Positions 26,400 through 38,209 of a stretch of DNA of 64,000 nt are shown piece by piece (position 1 is the stretch's first letter; each line of letters opens with the position of its first letter). The position numbers and the translations under genes were made by a program. Location: assembly GCF_018143015.1 (NCBI RefSeq), contig NC_054741.1:11682683-11746682 (forward strand). The letters run 5' to 3'. Under the pieces are notes generated by a model, which saw only the letters and a program-made list of their open reading frames with translations, had not been told where the DNA came from and made no database searches. This DNA is from Lytechinus variegatus. Lineage: Eukaryota > Echinodermata > Echinoidea > Temnopleuroida > Toxopneustidae.

Positions 26400-28010
26400 T
26401 TTTAATACAGTCCATTATTGTTGTTGACTTCCACTTTACCCCTCTTGGACTTTCTGGTATTCAGTAGGAGTGGTCTTCGAGAAATTAAGGTGCTGAAGAC
26501 TTTGGCACTGGTGTCTTTGCAGTATCTGGGAGGTTGTTTGCTGAATCGAAAAGTCTTTTGGGAAATACCTTGGTTTGGGTGAATTCTGTAGGAGACGAAT
26601 TAATAAAAAAATAAGAAAAAAGAATATTGAACAAAAACAGATACAAGAATGAAAAGATAACTATTCAAAGATAATTTTTCAATCAAATATTCGATTATCC
26701 ATGAAGAACAATATTCGTTTAGAAATCAAACCTTTTGCAGTGACTTGCAACAAGATAATTTTTTTAAAAATATACATGATGATATATAAACCCTATCTAG
26801 CCCCGGGGGGGGGGGGGGCTTAATAAGCTCCCCTCCCCATCCACATTTTTCATGATAAGTCCACAATGAGAAATGAGGTACCATGATTACTTTTTGGTCA
26901 ATTCTGCAGAGCTTTTGAGACACCCGGATATTCAGTTACGCAACATTTTATGAGTTTATGTCGGACCAAAAATTGCTCAAAAATATTATTTTGTATACAC
27001 ATTTAATCCAATGGAAATTCTATTTTCAGTCATAATTGACAAATTTATCATTATTCTTGCACTTATTGGTTGAAAATAATCAAATCTTTGCTTTTTATAA
27101 TCAGAATAGTGCCATGAACAGATCCCATTAAAAAAACTATAAAATACATAAGGCCCCAAAACAAAGAAATACATATGGAATTATAGAAACAATAAAATAC
27201 ATAAGATTAGAAATGTCATTTACCATTTATTTTTGAGCAACTTTGTTAGAAATCATAGAATTTCGGGAATTCTTTAGAGATTAACCTTTAAAACAAAGAA
27301 TTCTCTATTACGCATAAATTAGCATTACTAATTTATTAACAATAAATAATTTATTAACAATAAATTTTAATGAATTCTGTAACCTTTAGTTCCATGCTTG
27401 CAGATTACATTGATGTTGATGTGTGCATTGGTTTTCGTTTTGATCAGAGGCAAGATCTGAAGAGGGGGACCAAAAAAGCCCACCTCCCCCTCCCTGGGCT
27501 ATGCAATCTCAAAGTAGCCCAGGATTATGAGTTAAACCAAATTTTAAAAAATATATTTATTTAGTAGTTTACTGTAAATACACAGTATAGGCCCCGGTCC
27601 ATGGTTATCCTCCTGATTAGGATAATTTTCATCTCTATTTTGCTACTGAAAATTGAATAATTAAAGCAATGTTCTATCAAAACAAAGGTAGATAAAACAG
27701 AATATATATTTCTTTAGAACGCATGTATGATATAGATCCACTGTACCTTCTGAAGACGAGGCGGGAAATCAAATATGGTTGGGACAGCATCCTGTTTAAG
27801 ACGTATCGTCTGCCCAGGTCAAAGCAAGCATCTTCAAAATGATCAGAACAGAGTACAGAGCTCTTGGAGGAATTCAATGAAGCTCGCTTCATATTGACCA
27901 TCCTTACTGTGTTACAGTTCCGGTCTTGGTACCGGTTCAGTCCAATGGCTGAATGGGAATCTGCAGCAAATGTAAACACATGTCATAGAATCAATTACAC
28001 ATAATTAAGA
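26400..28010 (-). repeat. Inverted segmental duplication, arm 2
   Basis: Reverse complement of arm 1. It preserves the uninterrupted sequence at the site where arm 1 carries the 579-bp element: a single TTAA at 26820-26823 between the C/G tract and AGCTCCCC. Confidence 0.8.
26440..27960 (-). pseudogene. THAP-domain pseudogene, inverted paralogue of the 15.9-19.0 kb copy
   Basis: Exons equivalent to the plus copy lie at 27960-27747 (THAP half finger) and 26585-26440 (linker) with the same splice sites. The finger still reads [19 protein letters not shown], but a small deletion next to it destroys the TGQT...AVPT-F part. The exon is 214 rather than 206 bp. The linker exon is 146 rather than 141 bp and has an in-frame TAA after SSAP. 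Intron sequence between the exons also aligns with the plus copy, so this arose by DNA duplication rather than retroposition. Confidence 0.8.
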
Positions 28011-28586
28011 AAGTTTGACGTGTCCAAAGGAAACAGATGCCCCCGCAGAATTGTAGTACAAAATGTTTTTTTATTGTTTTATGATGCAATTTTCTGTAAA
28101 TCAATTAAACTATACACTAAATAAAATAAGATTTCAGTTCTTGATGTTTTAATAAGAGATTACCACAATTTTGTTTATGAATTTTGAACAGAAAAGTTGA
28201 TATTTCCCCCCAAATTACTAAATCATGGAAATTGAATGCCTACAAAAAAAAAACACTTTATAAGTAATATGACATTTCATTCCTAATACATGATTATATA
28301 CGTGTTGTCCCTAGGTGTCCTGAGTCTTGTCAATCGAGGGGGGGGGGGGCGAGGAGAATTTGCACAATGGAAAAATTGATATACATTGGGTTTCAAAGCT
28401 TAATTTCATTTCGGGTAAATCAATATGCTTTATTTCATTTGAATCAATTATACCAATTTTAGGGCATAAAATACAAATTCAATTCAAACCTATAAATATA
28501 GCCCTTGAACTACTTATTTTTTTAATTCAGGAATTCTGATCAAATGTATATTAAAAACAATCAGTAGGCCTATATAATGTTTTTAA

Positions 28587-29231
28587 CCCTTATGAGACTG
28601 GGGGCTGATTTACCCCCTTGTCATATTTTGCAATAAATCCACTGCACAATTTTTTTTACCGCATCACTCACAGACTTACAGCATCACTCACTTTTTCGAG
28701 TCTCGCGCAACTTTTGAGACCAAAATTGCGACCCCCCTGGTATGTGCTTTCGAAATTACACAACATTTTGGAAGTGCATGCAGACCAAAAGTTGCTGGAA
28801 AAATGTGAATTTGCGTACAAATCTATGGAAATAGTGTTTTTAGCCATAATTCATAAATGTGCCATTATATTTCCTTTTACTGATTAAAATCAATTAATTT
28901 CAACTTTTTTACGGTCAAATATGGTCCCCGACTATTTCCATTGAAACAACAATAAACACATAAGAAAATAAGTGTGATGTTGAAATATATTGAGTCTGTG
29001 AACCAAAAGTGATCATTTCAGGGGCATTATTTAGTTAATTAGAGCAAACTTTTGATTTTACGCGTAAATTAGCAATGAGATTTAGGCAAAATTTGATTAT
29101 AGTTTTTTAGAATATACCATGGGTAATGCGTTTGCCAATCATCGCTGTGATCCCATGATTGACTGCCCAGATCATAAAGCCCCCCCCCCCCCCAGTCTTC
29201 TTAGGAAATGAAATAGCCCAGTCTATGTAGG
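28587..29231. mobile_element. piggyBac-like MITE (TTAACCCTAAA family), copy
   Basis: It starts after TTAA with CCCTTATGAGACTGGGGGCT and ends CCCAGTCTATGTAGG. The interior matches the copies at 33992-34728 and 45316-46147 (ACTTTTGAGACCAAAATTG, ACCATGGGTAATGCG). Confidence 0.78.
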
Positions 29232-29819
29232 TTACTGGTAATGTTTTTTTTTTACTTTTTCATTTTTCTTATGTACAGATTTTCAAATTTATTACTAATA
29301 GAAATTTTCAGCAATTTCTGAAAATAATGATACAGATACAAATTTTGGCAATGACTCACATTGAGTTGTACATGAAATCAAGTTTTTAAGCAATTCGGGA
29401 TCTGATAATATGCACTTGTGTATATCATAACTGCGTAACCATGCATGCATTCCAAAAATAGTCTTGAATGTTGTGTGGCCCTGCCATGTTTACGAATTTA
29501 TTGTAGATAAAAGTGAGCTAATCACATAGATTTGTTTGTTAAAATGATATTCTTAATATTGATTGCTGTGCAAGATTGAACAGGGAGAAGAGGAACATGA
29601 CAAAGCAATCAAGAAAGAGTAAAGGGGGGAAGAGAAAGAGGATTTATTTATAACACACAAGTAAAAAAAATGTGTTTTAAAACACACTGGTTAAAACGTG
29701 CCAACCCGGGCCCCAGTTAACGCGATCAGAAATCCATTCAATATGATTGAACTTAATATCATGCAGAAATCAATACGCATATAAATATAATCAAAAAAAT
29801 AAATTTTGAACCAACTTGC

Positions 29820-30000
29820 ATAATGAGCTGTGAACTTAGCCTGTATTTTGGTGACATCTACCTACACACCAAATTTTTTTAAATCCATTGAATGTTTTTC
29901 AAGTTATTGCGCGGAAACCAAGGGGGGGGGCTGACAGGGGCAACACTTAATGCCCCCTCCGGGCTTCATCTGCAGGGGCATAAAAACTCTAGGCCTACTC
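29820..30000. repeat. Dispersed repeat with CATCTACC.ACACACC.AAATTT
   Basis: It contains AGCTGTGAACTTAGCCTGTA, ACATCTACCTACACACC and GCGCGGAAACC, then TTAATGCCCCCTCCGG. Partial copies lie at 32375-32640 and 36780-36935. Confidence 0.6.
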
Positions 30001-30007
30001 ATCAGCA

Positions 30008-31727
30008 GGGGCCCGTTTCTCAACACCTGGACAAGTTAGTCCTATTTATCTACCAAACACAGAATTAGTTCCAAAATTACCCAAAAGGATTAACTAGAAT
30101 CCATTAATATCATATTGATACTATTGGTGGAAAGTACATACCAGACGTAGCCTTAGTCACAAAATAGCAAATTTTCCAAAAGTTGCAAAAAATAGAGGCA
30201 AAATATGCTTAAAAAGTACTTAAACATGCAGACATGGGCATTAAATTTCTGAGGAAATGAAATTAACACTAATTCATATCATGATAAAAAAAATCACATG
30301 TAAGTGGACATTGAGATATTTATCCCAAGATATAAAATTTGAATAGTTTACGTAAGTAAACCATAAGGCTTTCTTCCTAACATGATGGTTTCTAGTGTTG
30401 CTGTTGGATGTTTGTGGTCTATATCATGGTTGTTCCACTTTATATGTTTGTCATTTTGCCTCCGACGAAGATTCTGCTAGGATCGAAAGCTTAGGCCCCC
30501 TTTTGACTCTCTAATTTACTCCATTGGCTCTTTTTTTTTTTAGATAAGCAGTTTTCAGCAGCTTCTTTTTGCCTTTAACATGATGATAATCAAACAGATT
30601 TTCAGGATTCCAAACATCATCAAAAAATATATTATCATGGATTGTTAAACTCTTTAGATACCTAAACGCACAATTTTATGAATGCTATGCGTATATTAGA
30701 GGAAGAATTTATTAAAATTTTGATAAGGGTCTGAAAACGAGTCCAATTATGGATGACCTGAAGTGGTAGAATCTTTGTCAATTCAATTATTTTACTACCT
30801 TAAATTAACACTTGTTATAATTTCTGTGCATTACAATTACTATTGAATGATTTATCCCACTTGTTTGCTATATAATTCATTTTTCTTTAAATTATTACGT
30901 AATAAAATTTTCAAATTTCGAGGCTCATTTGAATGTCACAGTCTATCCACATGATATCACTACATAAAGGACAAGTCCACTCCCAAAAACTTTATTTGAA
31001 TAAAAAGAGAAAAATTCAACAACCATAACACTGAAAATTTCATCAAAATTGCATGTAAAATAAGAAAGTTATGGCATTCTAAAGTTTCGCTTCATTTCAC
31101 AAAACAGTTATGCACATCTCGGTCGATATGCAAATGAGAAACTGATGACATCACTCACTATTTCTTTTGTAATCTATTATATGAAATATGAATTATTTTT
31201 ATTTCTCGTCATTGTCATGTGAAATGAAGTGTCATTCCTCCCTGAACACGTGGAATTACATTATTTTAACATTTTGTGCTTCAGGCAAGGAGGTCCTAAT
31301 TGTCAAATTTGTAAAAAATGAAATATTGTATAATTCAAACAATAAAAAAACAAAAGAAATAGTGAGTGACATCATCGACTCTCTCATTTGAATGTAACTG
31401 GCTCGTTAATATAACTATTTTGTTCAAAATAAGCGAAACTTTGAAATGTCATTAATTTATTATTTTACATCCGATTTTGATGAAATTTTCAGCATTGTGC
31501 TTGTCTGGTCTTTCTCCATTGATTCAAATCAACATTTTTTCTGAGGTGGACTTGACCCTTAAGAAAGAAGTAAGTTATGACAGGTTTGGAGATGTCATAA
31601 CTATTTGGTCAAGTTGTCCCCGATCTTGGCAAAGAGGGATTCGTGAAACAGTTCGCTAACAGGTAGCTAACTATTTCCAATTTAGTTAAGAAGTTAGAAG
31701 ACTTAACGGTGTTGAGAAACGGGCCCC
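30008..31727. mobile_element. Inverted-repeat element with perfect 20-bp ends, containing a nested MITE
   Basis: The first 20 bases, GGGGCCCGTTTCTCAACACC, are exactly complementary to bases 31708-31727. The family-B MITE at 30968-31558 sits inside. A diverged fragment of the same family in reverse lies near 15690-15850 (AAGGCTACATCTCTTGTACT ... CCAGGTGTTGATAAACGGGC). No coding sequence was recognised. Confidence 0.72.
30968..31558. mobile_element. TTAA-type MITE, family B (AGGACAAGTCCAC), copy 1
   Basis: 591 bp with long imperfect terminal inverted repeats (AGGACAAGTCCAC.CC at the left, its complement at the right), followed inward by the shared AAAATTTCATCAAAAT block. Flanks are ATAA and TTAA. 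It is inserted inside the larger element at 30008-31727. Confidence 0.82.
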
Positions 31728-32191
31728 AGTCTACGCAAGCAGAACCAAACAGAATCAGTTTGCCACACTCAAATTCCCAATTTGCACTCGCATCAATTAT
31801 TTAGTTACGTACCTATCATTTTATGATCTAGTGCATAGAACAAATGACCATTTTTTTTAGGTCGGAATGTCAACAATTTTCAGCTCGTGCTTCGCATTCC
31901 CATTATTGAAATATGTACCATCCTCATGGTTAAACAGTCCTTAACAGGATCATGCTAGAACACTTATTAAAAATTATGTTCGTGCTTGGCATTCTCAGTA
32001 ATTATCTAGAACACACACATCTTGTTCAGGATCACAAACGGTGCCTAGAATGTTAAATTTTCAGGACAAAATACATCCTAAATACATATATAAAAGTTCC
32101 AAAAAAGTAAGAAAAAAAATTGCTTGCCTTTGCACTTTTTATATAAGGCCTACGTGATTATTTCATATTGATGTTATTTTATAAGAAACCA
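31728..32191. repeat. Fragments of the GCTCGCGCTTCGCGCTCGCAT family
   Basis: TTTGCACTCGCATCAATTAT, CAGCTCGTGCTTCGCATTCC and TTCGTGCTTGGCATTCTC occur at about 100-bp intervals, as in the 3-6 kb array. Confidence 0.55.
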
Positions 32192-32380
32192 ACTCGCATA
32201 TTTAATGACCCAGTGTAGTGGTCCACCCGGATACCCCCAACCAGTAATTGGGAGGAGATACCTGCGGGTCACAGTTCTGTGTGCGCACCCTTGTAGGCGA
32301 CCCAGATTGGCTGGCTCCTCCAATACGCCTTGGAATGTCTTTAACAGATATATGGCACTATATAAATGCTGTGCATCATC
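32192..32380 (+). repeat. Short interspersed repeat ending in a GGCACTATATAAAT tail
   Basis: It has CCCAGTGTAGTGGTCCACCC, GGTCACAGTTCTGTGTGCGC and a tail like that of the SINEs (ATGGCACTATATAAATGCTG). The head is not tRNA-like. Confidence 0.45.
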
Positions 32381-32640
32381 ATCTACCAACACACCCAAAT
32401 TTTAAAAAATCTGATGACTTTTGATAAGATATCGTGAGGAATCCAACTCGCATATTTAATGAGCTGTGATCTTTGACCAGCATATTCCGAATTCGAACTT
32501 AGCCTGTATTGGTATCATCTACCTACACACCCAAATTTGTTCAAATAAGTAGAATATTTCATAACTCATAAAAAAGACATTATCATGCGGAAACTAAATT
32601 GCATATTTAATGTGTTTTGACCTGCCGACTCCAAATTCAA
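32375..32640. repeat. Dispersed repeat with CATCTACC.ACACACC.AAATTT, tandem copies
   Basis: Two successive copies of AACTCGCATATTTAATGAG, TTAGCCTGTATTGGTATCAT, CTACCTACACACCCAAATTT and GCGGAAACTAA. Confidence 0.6.
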
Positions 32641-32654
32641 ACTTGGCCTGTACT

Positions 32655-32985
32655 ATCAGAGGGTCGTGTGTTCGAATCCCGCCATGGACTAGCGTCCTTT
32701 GGCAAGGCGTTAATCCACTTTGCCACTCTCCACCAGGTGTTAAATGGGTACCTGGTAGGATGTGAAAGCCTATGTATAATGTAGTATGCCTAGCAATTGA
32801 GTCTTGGAACTCTTGTTGGAGTGCTCCCCAGGGAGTGGAGAAGGTGCATACATTGTACGCAGGCATACAAGGTTCTGATGACCGTGGTAATACTGAGTCT
32901 GGAAAGCGCTTAGTCTCTTAGAGACGTCGTTCCGATGCATTAAGCGCTATATAAATATGTGGAATATTATATTATTACTATGGTG
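32655..32985 (+). mobile_element. tRNA-derived SINE
   Basis: A B-box-like GTGTTCGAATCCCGCC is followed by a body with CCACCAGGTGTTAAATGGGT, ACCTGGTAGGATGTGAAAG, CCCCAGGGAGTGGAGAAGGT and a tail AAGCGCTATATAAATATGTG. The A box at the 5' end is missing or diverged. Confidence 0.75.
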
Positions 32986-33034
32986 TCATCCACTCCTATG
33001 GTGTCACCCACTCCAAGCTGTGGGGAAGTTACAC

Positions 33035-33175
33035 ATTGATGCAGAGGTTCGAGCCCTGATCACGTCTTTCGGATTGTGACATTAAAGGTCGGTCCCAGAC
33101 GTAAATAATCAAACCTGATTGATATACGTCTGTCAAAAACTCAAAATACACACACACACTCCTAGTACCAATGAT
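33035..33175 (+). mobile_element. Possible SINE head
   Basis: The B-box-like GAGGTTCGAGCCCTGATC is followed by TTAAAGGTCGGTCCCAGACG and an AC-repeat. It could be a second SINE family. No clear A box or tail. Confidence 0.35.
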
Positions 33176-33539
33176 TAATGTTAATGTTTGGACCTCATAG
33201 GCGACATTACCCAAAATATGGGTTGCCGGTTGGACAATGCTGTTCTGAATCTGATTTCAAACTCAAGACTTTGGTAAATGTACGCCTTAATACAAATTGG
33301 AGTTATGCGATATGACTTTCATTTGGTGGGAAGACATTTAATACTTTATAAAATTAGTTGAAATTAAAATGGATTATATTAATGCTCACTGTTGGTGAGC
33401 ATTTCTACACGATCCCCCTATTGAGATTTATAGTAAATATTTTGGAATTATATTAGTTATGCGACCCCTCCCTCATGATGATCACAGCATTATTTGTAAT
33501 GGGGATATATTTCGTTCATATTGTCTCTTCTTTCTCTTT

Positions 33540-33960
33540 TTAGCCTTTTTTTTGCTTGTTAAAACCTTTTCATTTTTTTTGGGGGGGGCTTGCCAAATTT
33601 TATGTGGGTCAAAATTACATTCATTTTTTTAGTGACAATCTTATTTTTCATTTGTCAAATTTTACGCAAGACAAAATTACCTTCGATCATTATTACAGTT
33701 AAAACCTTTTTTTTAATTTTAATTTTTTTTTGGGGGGGTTGCCAAATATAACATGGACAAAATGACTTTCCCTTTTCTTATTTATTTTTTTGGGGGGAGC
33801 TTGCCGAATATCACGCGAACGAAATGACTTTCATTTTTAGTGACCATCACTTTACGTGAGACAAAATGACCGGTTTTTTTTAAGTGAGAACCTTTTTTGG
33901 GAGTTGTCTAATTGTACTTGAGAAAATTCACCCCACCCCCCCCCCTACTTTGGAAAATCT
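33540..33960. repeat. Degenerate CTTGTCAAATTT / GAAATGACC repeat
   Basis: Successive pieces of GCTTGCCAAATTTTA, GGACAAAATGACTTTC and T/G-run spacers. The same words occur at 13420-13620. Each piece is 60-90 bp and the order is loose. Confidence 0.5.
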
Positions 33961-33991
33961 TGGATTTACCTCTAGTTTTAATCATGATTAA

Positions 33992-34728
33992 CCCTAAATA
34001 GACTGGGCTATTTCGATGCCTAAGAAGACTGGGGAGGGGGGCTGATTCAGCGCCCCCTTATGATCTCGGACGTCGATTGCGCGATCGCGACGAAAATTGG
34101 CACACATTACCCATGGCATAATCTACCAAATTATCACATCAAATTATGCAAAAAATCTCATGTTTCATTAATTATGCTAATTTTTGCGTAAAATCATTAG
34201 TTTGCTCTAATTAATAAAATAATGCCCCTGAAATGCTAATTTTTGTTTCACCTACTCTAGATAGGCATCTGATCAAATTTATTTTTAAAAAATTTCAACA
34301 TCATGTTTATTTTCTTATGTATTCTATTGTTTTCTAAATTTCTTATGTATTTCATTGTTTTTCGACTTTGTTTTTCATTGTTTTTTCAATGGAAATTGTC
34401 AGGGACTTTATTTTGACCATGAAAAAGATAAAATAAATTGATTTTAAGCAGTAAAAGGAAAAAATAATACATTTATGAATTTTGGCTAAAAACACTATTT
34501 GTATTGGATTTGTACACAAATTCACGTTTTTGAGTAATTTTGGGTCTGCATGCACGAACGAAATGTTGCGTAATTTCGAAAGTGTGTACCCGGGGGTCAC
34601 AATTTTGGTCTCAAAAGTTGTGCGAGACTTGAAAGTAAAAAGTCAGCGAGCAACGCGGTCAAAAAGATTTGCGCGGCGGATTTATCACGAAAAATGTCGA
34701 GGGGGGGGCTGATTCAGTCTTTTTAGGG
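33992..34728. mobile_element. piggyBac-like MITE (TTAACCCTAAA family), inverted copy
   Basis: TTAA at 33988-33991 and 34729-34732. Termini are CCCTAAATAGACTGGG and CAGTCTTTTTAGGG. It lies in reverse orientation relative to the copy at 45316-46147. Confidence 0.85.
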
Positions 34729-35119
34729 TTAAGATCATGCGTATACCACGGCAGAGGCGTAAACCGCTGCAGGGGCATGCAGGCTGGCCCTTGATCCCTA
34801 GTGGATTTCACCGGAAAAAAAATCCAGATAAGAGAAAAGGAAAGAAAGAAAGAAAGAGAGAGGGGGGGGGAGAAAGGGAAGACTGGGAAATAAACGAAAA
34901 GGTCCCCCCCAAAAAAAAGGAGGGAAAAGAGAGAAGAAAAAGCGAAATCATTAAAGGGGTGTATATTATAACTTCATTTATAATTGTTTTTCCTTCTTTT
35001 ATGGGGGGGGGTCAAAAAAATAAAAACCTTAACGAAATGTTTTTCTATAATTACATTTAGGTCTACACTCGCGATTTAATAAAAAATAGTAGCCATCTAT
35101 ATACAAATGATGCGTTAGA

Positions 35120-35179
35120 GTGGGTCAGTAGGAACTCTGTGTACAAGGTAACCACATGCACACAGTTCCACTGACCCAC
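35120..35179. other. 60-nt near-perfect hairpin
   Basis: GTGGGTCAGTAGGAACTCTG pairs with CACAGTTCCACTGACCCAC with a single-base bulge and one mismatch, around a loop of about 16 bases. Length is in the range of a microRNA precursor, but it may equally be a tiny inverted-repeat transposon end pair. Confidence 0.5.
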
Positions 35180-35250
35180 GAAAGAAACCCATGCATCATC
35201 TGTTTTATAGAATGGAATTTTTTTTTTAATAAACCACAAAAATTAATGAT

Positions 35251-35370
35251 TTACTGGATGCATGATAATTTCATGCGTCCGGTAAATTTAATTTACCGGA
35301 CACATGATTTTTTTTACCGGACGCATGATTTATTTACTGGACGCATGATTTATTTACCGGATCGATGCAT
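35251..35370. repeat. Short tandem repeat (ACCGGACGCATGATTT)
   Basis: About five units of 20-30 bp with the words ACGCATGATTTATTTACCGG or its variant, preceded by one inverted unit (CATGCGTCCGGTAAAT). Confidence 0.7.
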
Positions 35371-35519
35371 GAAAATTCCAAAATCTAATGCAGAGCGCAG
35401 ACACTTTGATAACCCTGGACAACATAAATATGGGCTTAACTGGATAATGTTGCCACAAAGATATTGTTATACCCAAAATGCCAGATACAGCTTTGCATTG
35501 ACTATATCTTGAGCAGTTG

Positions 35520-35880
35520 AGGCAGCCTCCGACCTCCAATACATGTAGCTGTGTGTGTGTATGCGGGCCGCGCCGGGGGCCAGCGCCTGCCTGGGCCTGC
35601 AGTGGATATTTCGCTGTGCACAGCCAGCCCAGGGCAGTATAGATCTAACGTTAGATCGTACATGTATGTCTGGACTTCTCAACTAACGAGTATGTGGGCA
35701 GTTTTAATCCCAATGACAATTACGGTACCGTATTTGTACTTACAGATCATTTTGCATCCTTTGATTCATTCTGCTTTGATCGAAATTCAAATTTTGACGT
35801 AAACAAGCGACGGTAACAGTACATGCGCGATGACATCACAATGACCTTTTCGGACGATTGCTTGTTTACAGTGGATATCG
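35520..35880. other. CpG- and GC-rich unique segment with CRE-like sites
   Basis: GCGGGCCGCGCCGGGGGCC and CTGCCTGGGCCTGCAG are unusual in this AT-rich window. Further right are TTGACGTAAACAAGC, GATGACATCAC and the partner GCTTGTTTAC. It might be a regulatory region or a first exon; no coding frame stands out. Confidence 0.3.
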
Positions 35881-36769
35881 TTGCGTTTTGATTATCGGGA
35901 TATCGTTCATGCAGCCCAGTAAAATTTTTGCATTGCTCTCAACCAATCAGATTGCAGGGATTTTCTCATCCATTACAACTAAAAAAGTTTTAAAATTGCT
36001 AAAGATCCAGAGATATCAAAACCCACCTGCTGATTTAGCACTGGGGTACACAAGCCAGGGTTATGCCCAGTGCATGCCCCCCGAATGTTCTACGTACAAC
36101 CAAGATATAAAAAAATGAAGGGAATTAAAGAAACCAAAATTAGGAAAAGTGTAAGGTAAGATATCTGTCTCAAATTTAGATTTGCACGAAAGGTTTTTTC
36201 TCGCTTGCTTCATTCGCTTGGAACATATAAAGCAACTTTATTCCCACGTGCCATATGTTTCGGCCTCTTTCTTTCTACTATTTCATTTTTTTTACTCATC
36301 ATGCTCCTGCCACACAGGGGTTTGCCCTAATGCATGAACAATCATTAAAAAATATCATTTTCATACCATGTGACTGGGAATTTTTTGCTCTACCCCTCCC
36401 CCCTCCTCGATCCCTGTATCGATTTGACTTGACATGGGCCTATACCTGATGTATTCTGCTTCAATATAAAATCATAACGGATAGAACGCCTTGAATACAG
36501 GCCAAACAGCCTAACGACACACACACACACACATTGCCGTGTCACGTGACAATCAGTATTAAACGAGGATGTGTACAACCCTATGGCGACAAGGCTAGTC
36601 GCAAAAGTTGAGCAAGTTCTGGACGAATAGGCTTCAATACCCCAAGAAAAGAAGTAGTATCTAGGGACTAATTAAAAATAGTTTTCTTAATGGAGTTCCA
36701 TGTTAAAATCTAGTAATTTAAGTCCAACTTTTAATTCGCGTGCACTCACTTTTTTAACACAGGAATTAA

Positions 36770-36935
36770 TAGGCACGGTGCCTAGAGTGTCATCTACCAA
36801 CACACCTAAATTAAAAAAAAAACAATCAAATATATTTCAATTTATTGCACTGAAACCAAGTGGGGGGGGGGGGAGGCAGGCAAATCAATGGACAGGTGGA
36901 ACGCTTAATGCCCCCTCCGGACTTTGTCTGCGAGA
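36770..36935. repeat. Dispersed repeat with CATCTACC.ACACACC.AAATTT, third copy
   Basis: TCATCTACCAACACACCTAA, CTGAAACCAAGTGGGGG and CTTAATGCCCCCTCCGG match 29820-30000. Confidence 0.6.
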
Positions 36936-37038
36936 GCATAATTACAGAGGAGCTGAATTTGAAGAGGGCCTGAATCAAGACTGAAACATCGCAATACGTG
37001 TAAGTGGAGTAGGCTAGGGCACTCACACTAGTACGAGG

Positions 37039-37583
37039 CCCGGGGGGGGGGGGGCACTCAGTATATAATGCATAGTGGGTATGTGCCGCGGAGGGGACCC
37101 CCATTTTTACACCCAAATTTCCGTTCCAAGCCAAGGCATAGCATTTTTGTCTTATTGAGAAAAAAACAAAGAAAGCTGCTCCAAGGCAAAGCATTTTGTT
37201 CTTATCTAGAAAAAAGAAATTCGCTCCAAAGCTTCGCATATTTTTCGTTACGCCATTCCGGTCGCATTGATCTGCTGCAATTTTGGTGAAAAGCGGCCAC
37301 AGAGCGCTGTCCGACCATCGTCTCTGAGCGAGCGCACCCGGCGGAGGCTGCGCTAGCTGCATCACGGATGCCCGTTCCATAGGGATGCATACGCACGTAC
37401 TCACACGCTGGCGATCGATCCGTTCCAACTTCCAAGGACCCCCATTTCACAAAATTTTAGTTCCAAACCCCGTTCCGAGGACCCTCCTTTTTACAATACT
37501 CCCGCTCCAAGCCAAGGCCCCCGTTTTTGTCTCTCCTGCGGCACACCCCCACCACTTTTTTGTTCAAGTGCCCCGGCCCCGGG
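37039..37583. mobile_element. hAT-like GC-rich MITE, copy 2
   Basis: 545 bp with the same termini. GTACGAGG is duplicated on both sides (37031-37038 and 37584-37591). The interior follows copies 1 and 3 with small insertions (for example the CTGTCCGACCATCG segment). Confidence 0.88.
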
Positions 37584-38209
37584 GTACGAGGTTAGTGAGG
37601 CTGGGTAAACTTGCGCCAAGTTGCGGCCAAGCCCGCCCAACATGCCCAAACTGTTGAATAAATTTGTTATTTCAAATTAAAAAAATATATTTGTCATCTG
37701 ATTTCAATGAAATTTTCAGCATTTTGCTCTGTATGAATTTTACATTATTTGCTAAGTTCTAGGCCAAAATATCTTCAGCCTGTATAATTCCTCACCATTT
37801 TAGGTGTGCAGAAAAGACCAATCCCCCCCCCCCCTTTGTCTGACTACAGTACACAAACTTGAATACATGGGACTATAATTTTTACAGTACACAGCTTCTT
37901 GCAAATGAAAGTAGCAGGTATGGCAACCACTACGATTTCCCATTTGTTTTCAACGTAATTCAAACATAGCTGAACTTACGAATGCAATGTCCGTCCACAT
38001 TCTACTAATTAGAGAAGTTGTTTGCAGCTCTTGTTGGCATGAATAACCATGATAACGTGAAATCTAAGCTAAACAGGAAAGGTTCACCAACATGCCGACC
38101 TGTGAGTGTGACCGTCCCGCGGCCGGATATCGATCGATCGATCGAAGATCGGCTTGAGCAAGGTGCAGCCAATCAGCGACGATCTCATATACCCTGCCAG
38201 AAAGAGGAG

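Larger units (their letters stand above)
34735..37038. other. Mixed non-coding sequence between transposons
   Basis: Holds a purine-rich tract (34815-34960), the hairpin at 35120, the short tandem repeat at 35251, the GC-rich segment at 35520 and an AC microsatellite near 36515. No gene recognised. Confidence 0.35.

Noticed and set aside
36826-37428. A 200-residue open frame on the minus strand
   Set aside because: It lies over the GC-rich MITE and a neighbouring repeat; similar frames recur in the other copies only because the DNA is repeated, and the residues show no domain.
37919-37960. TIMM21 start exon beginning MATTTISHLFS
   Set aside because: The possible donor right after it would leave phase 2 while the next exon needs phase 1, and the presequence is too short and lacks arginine.
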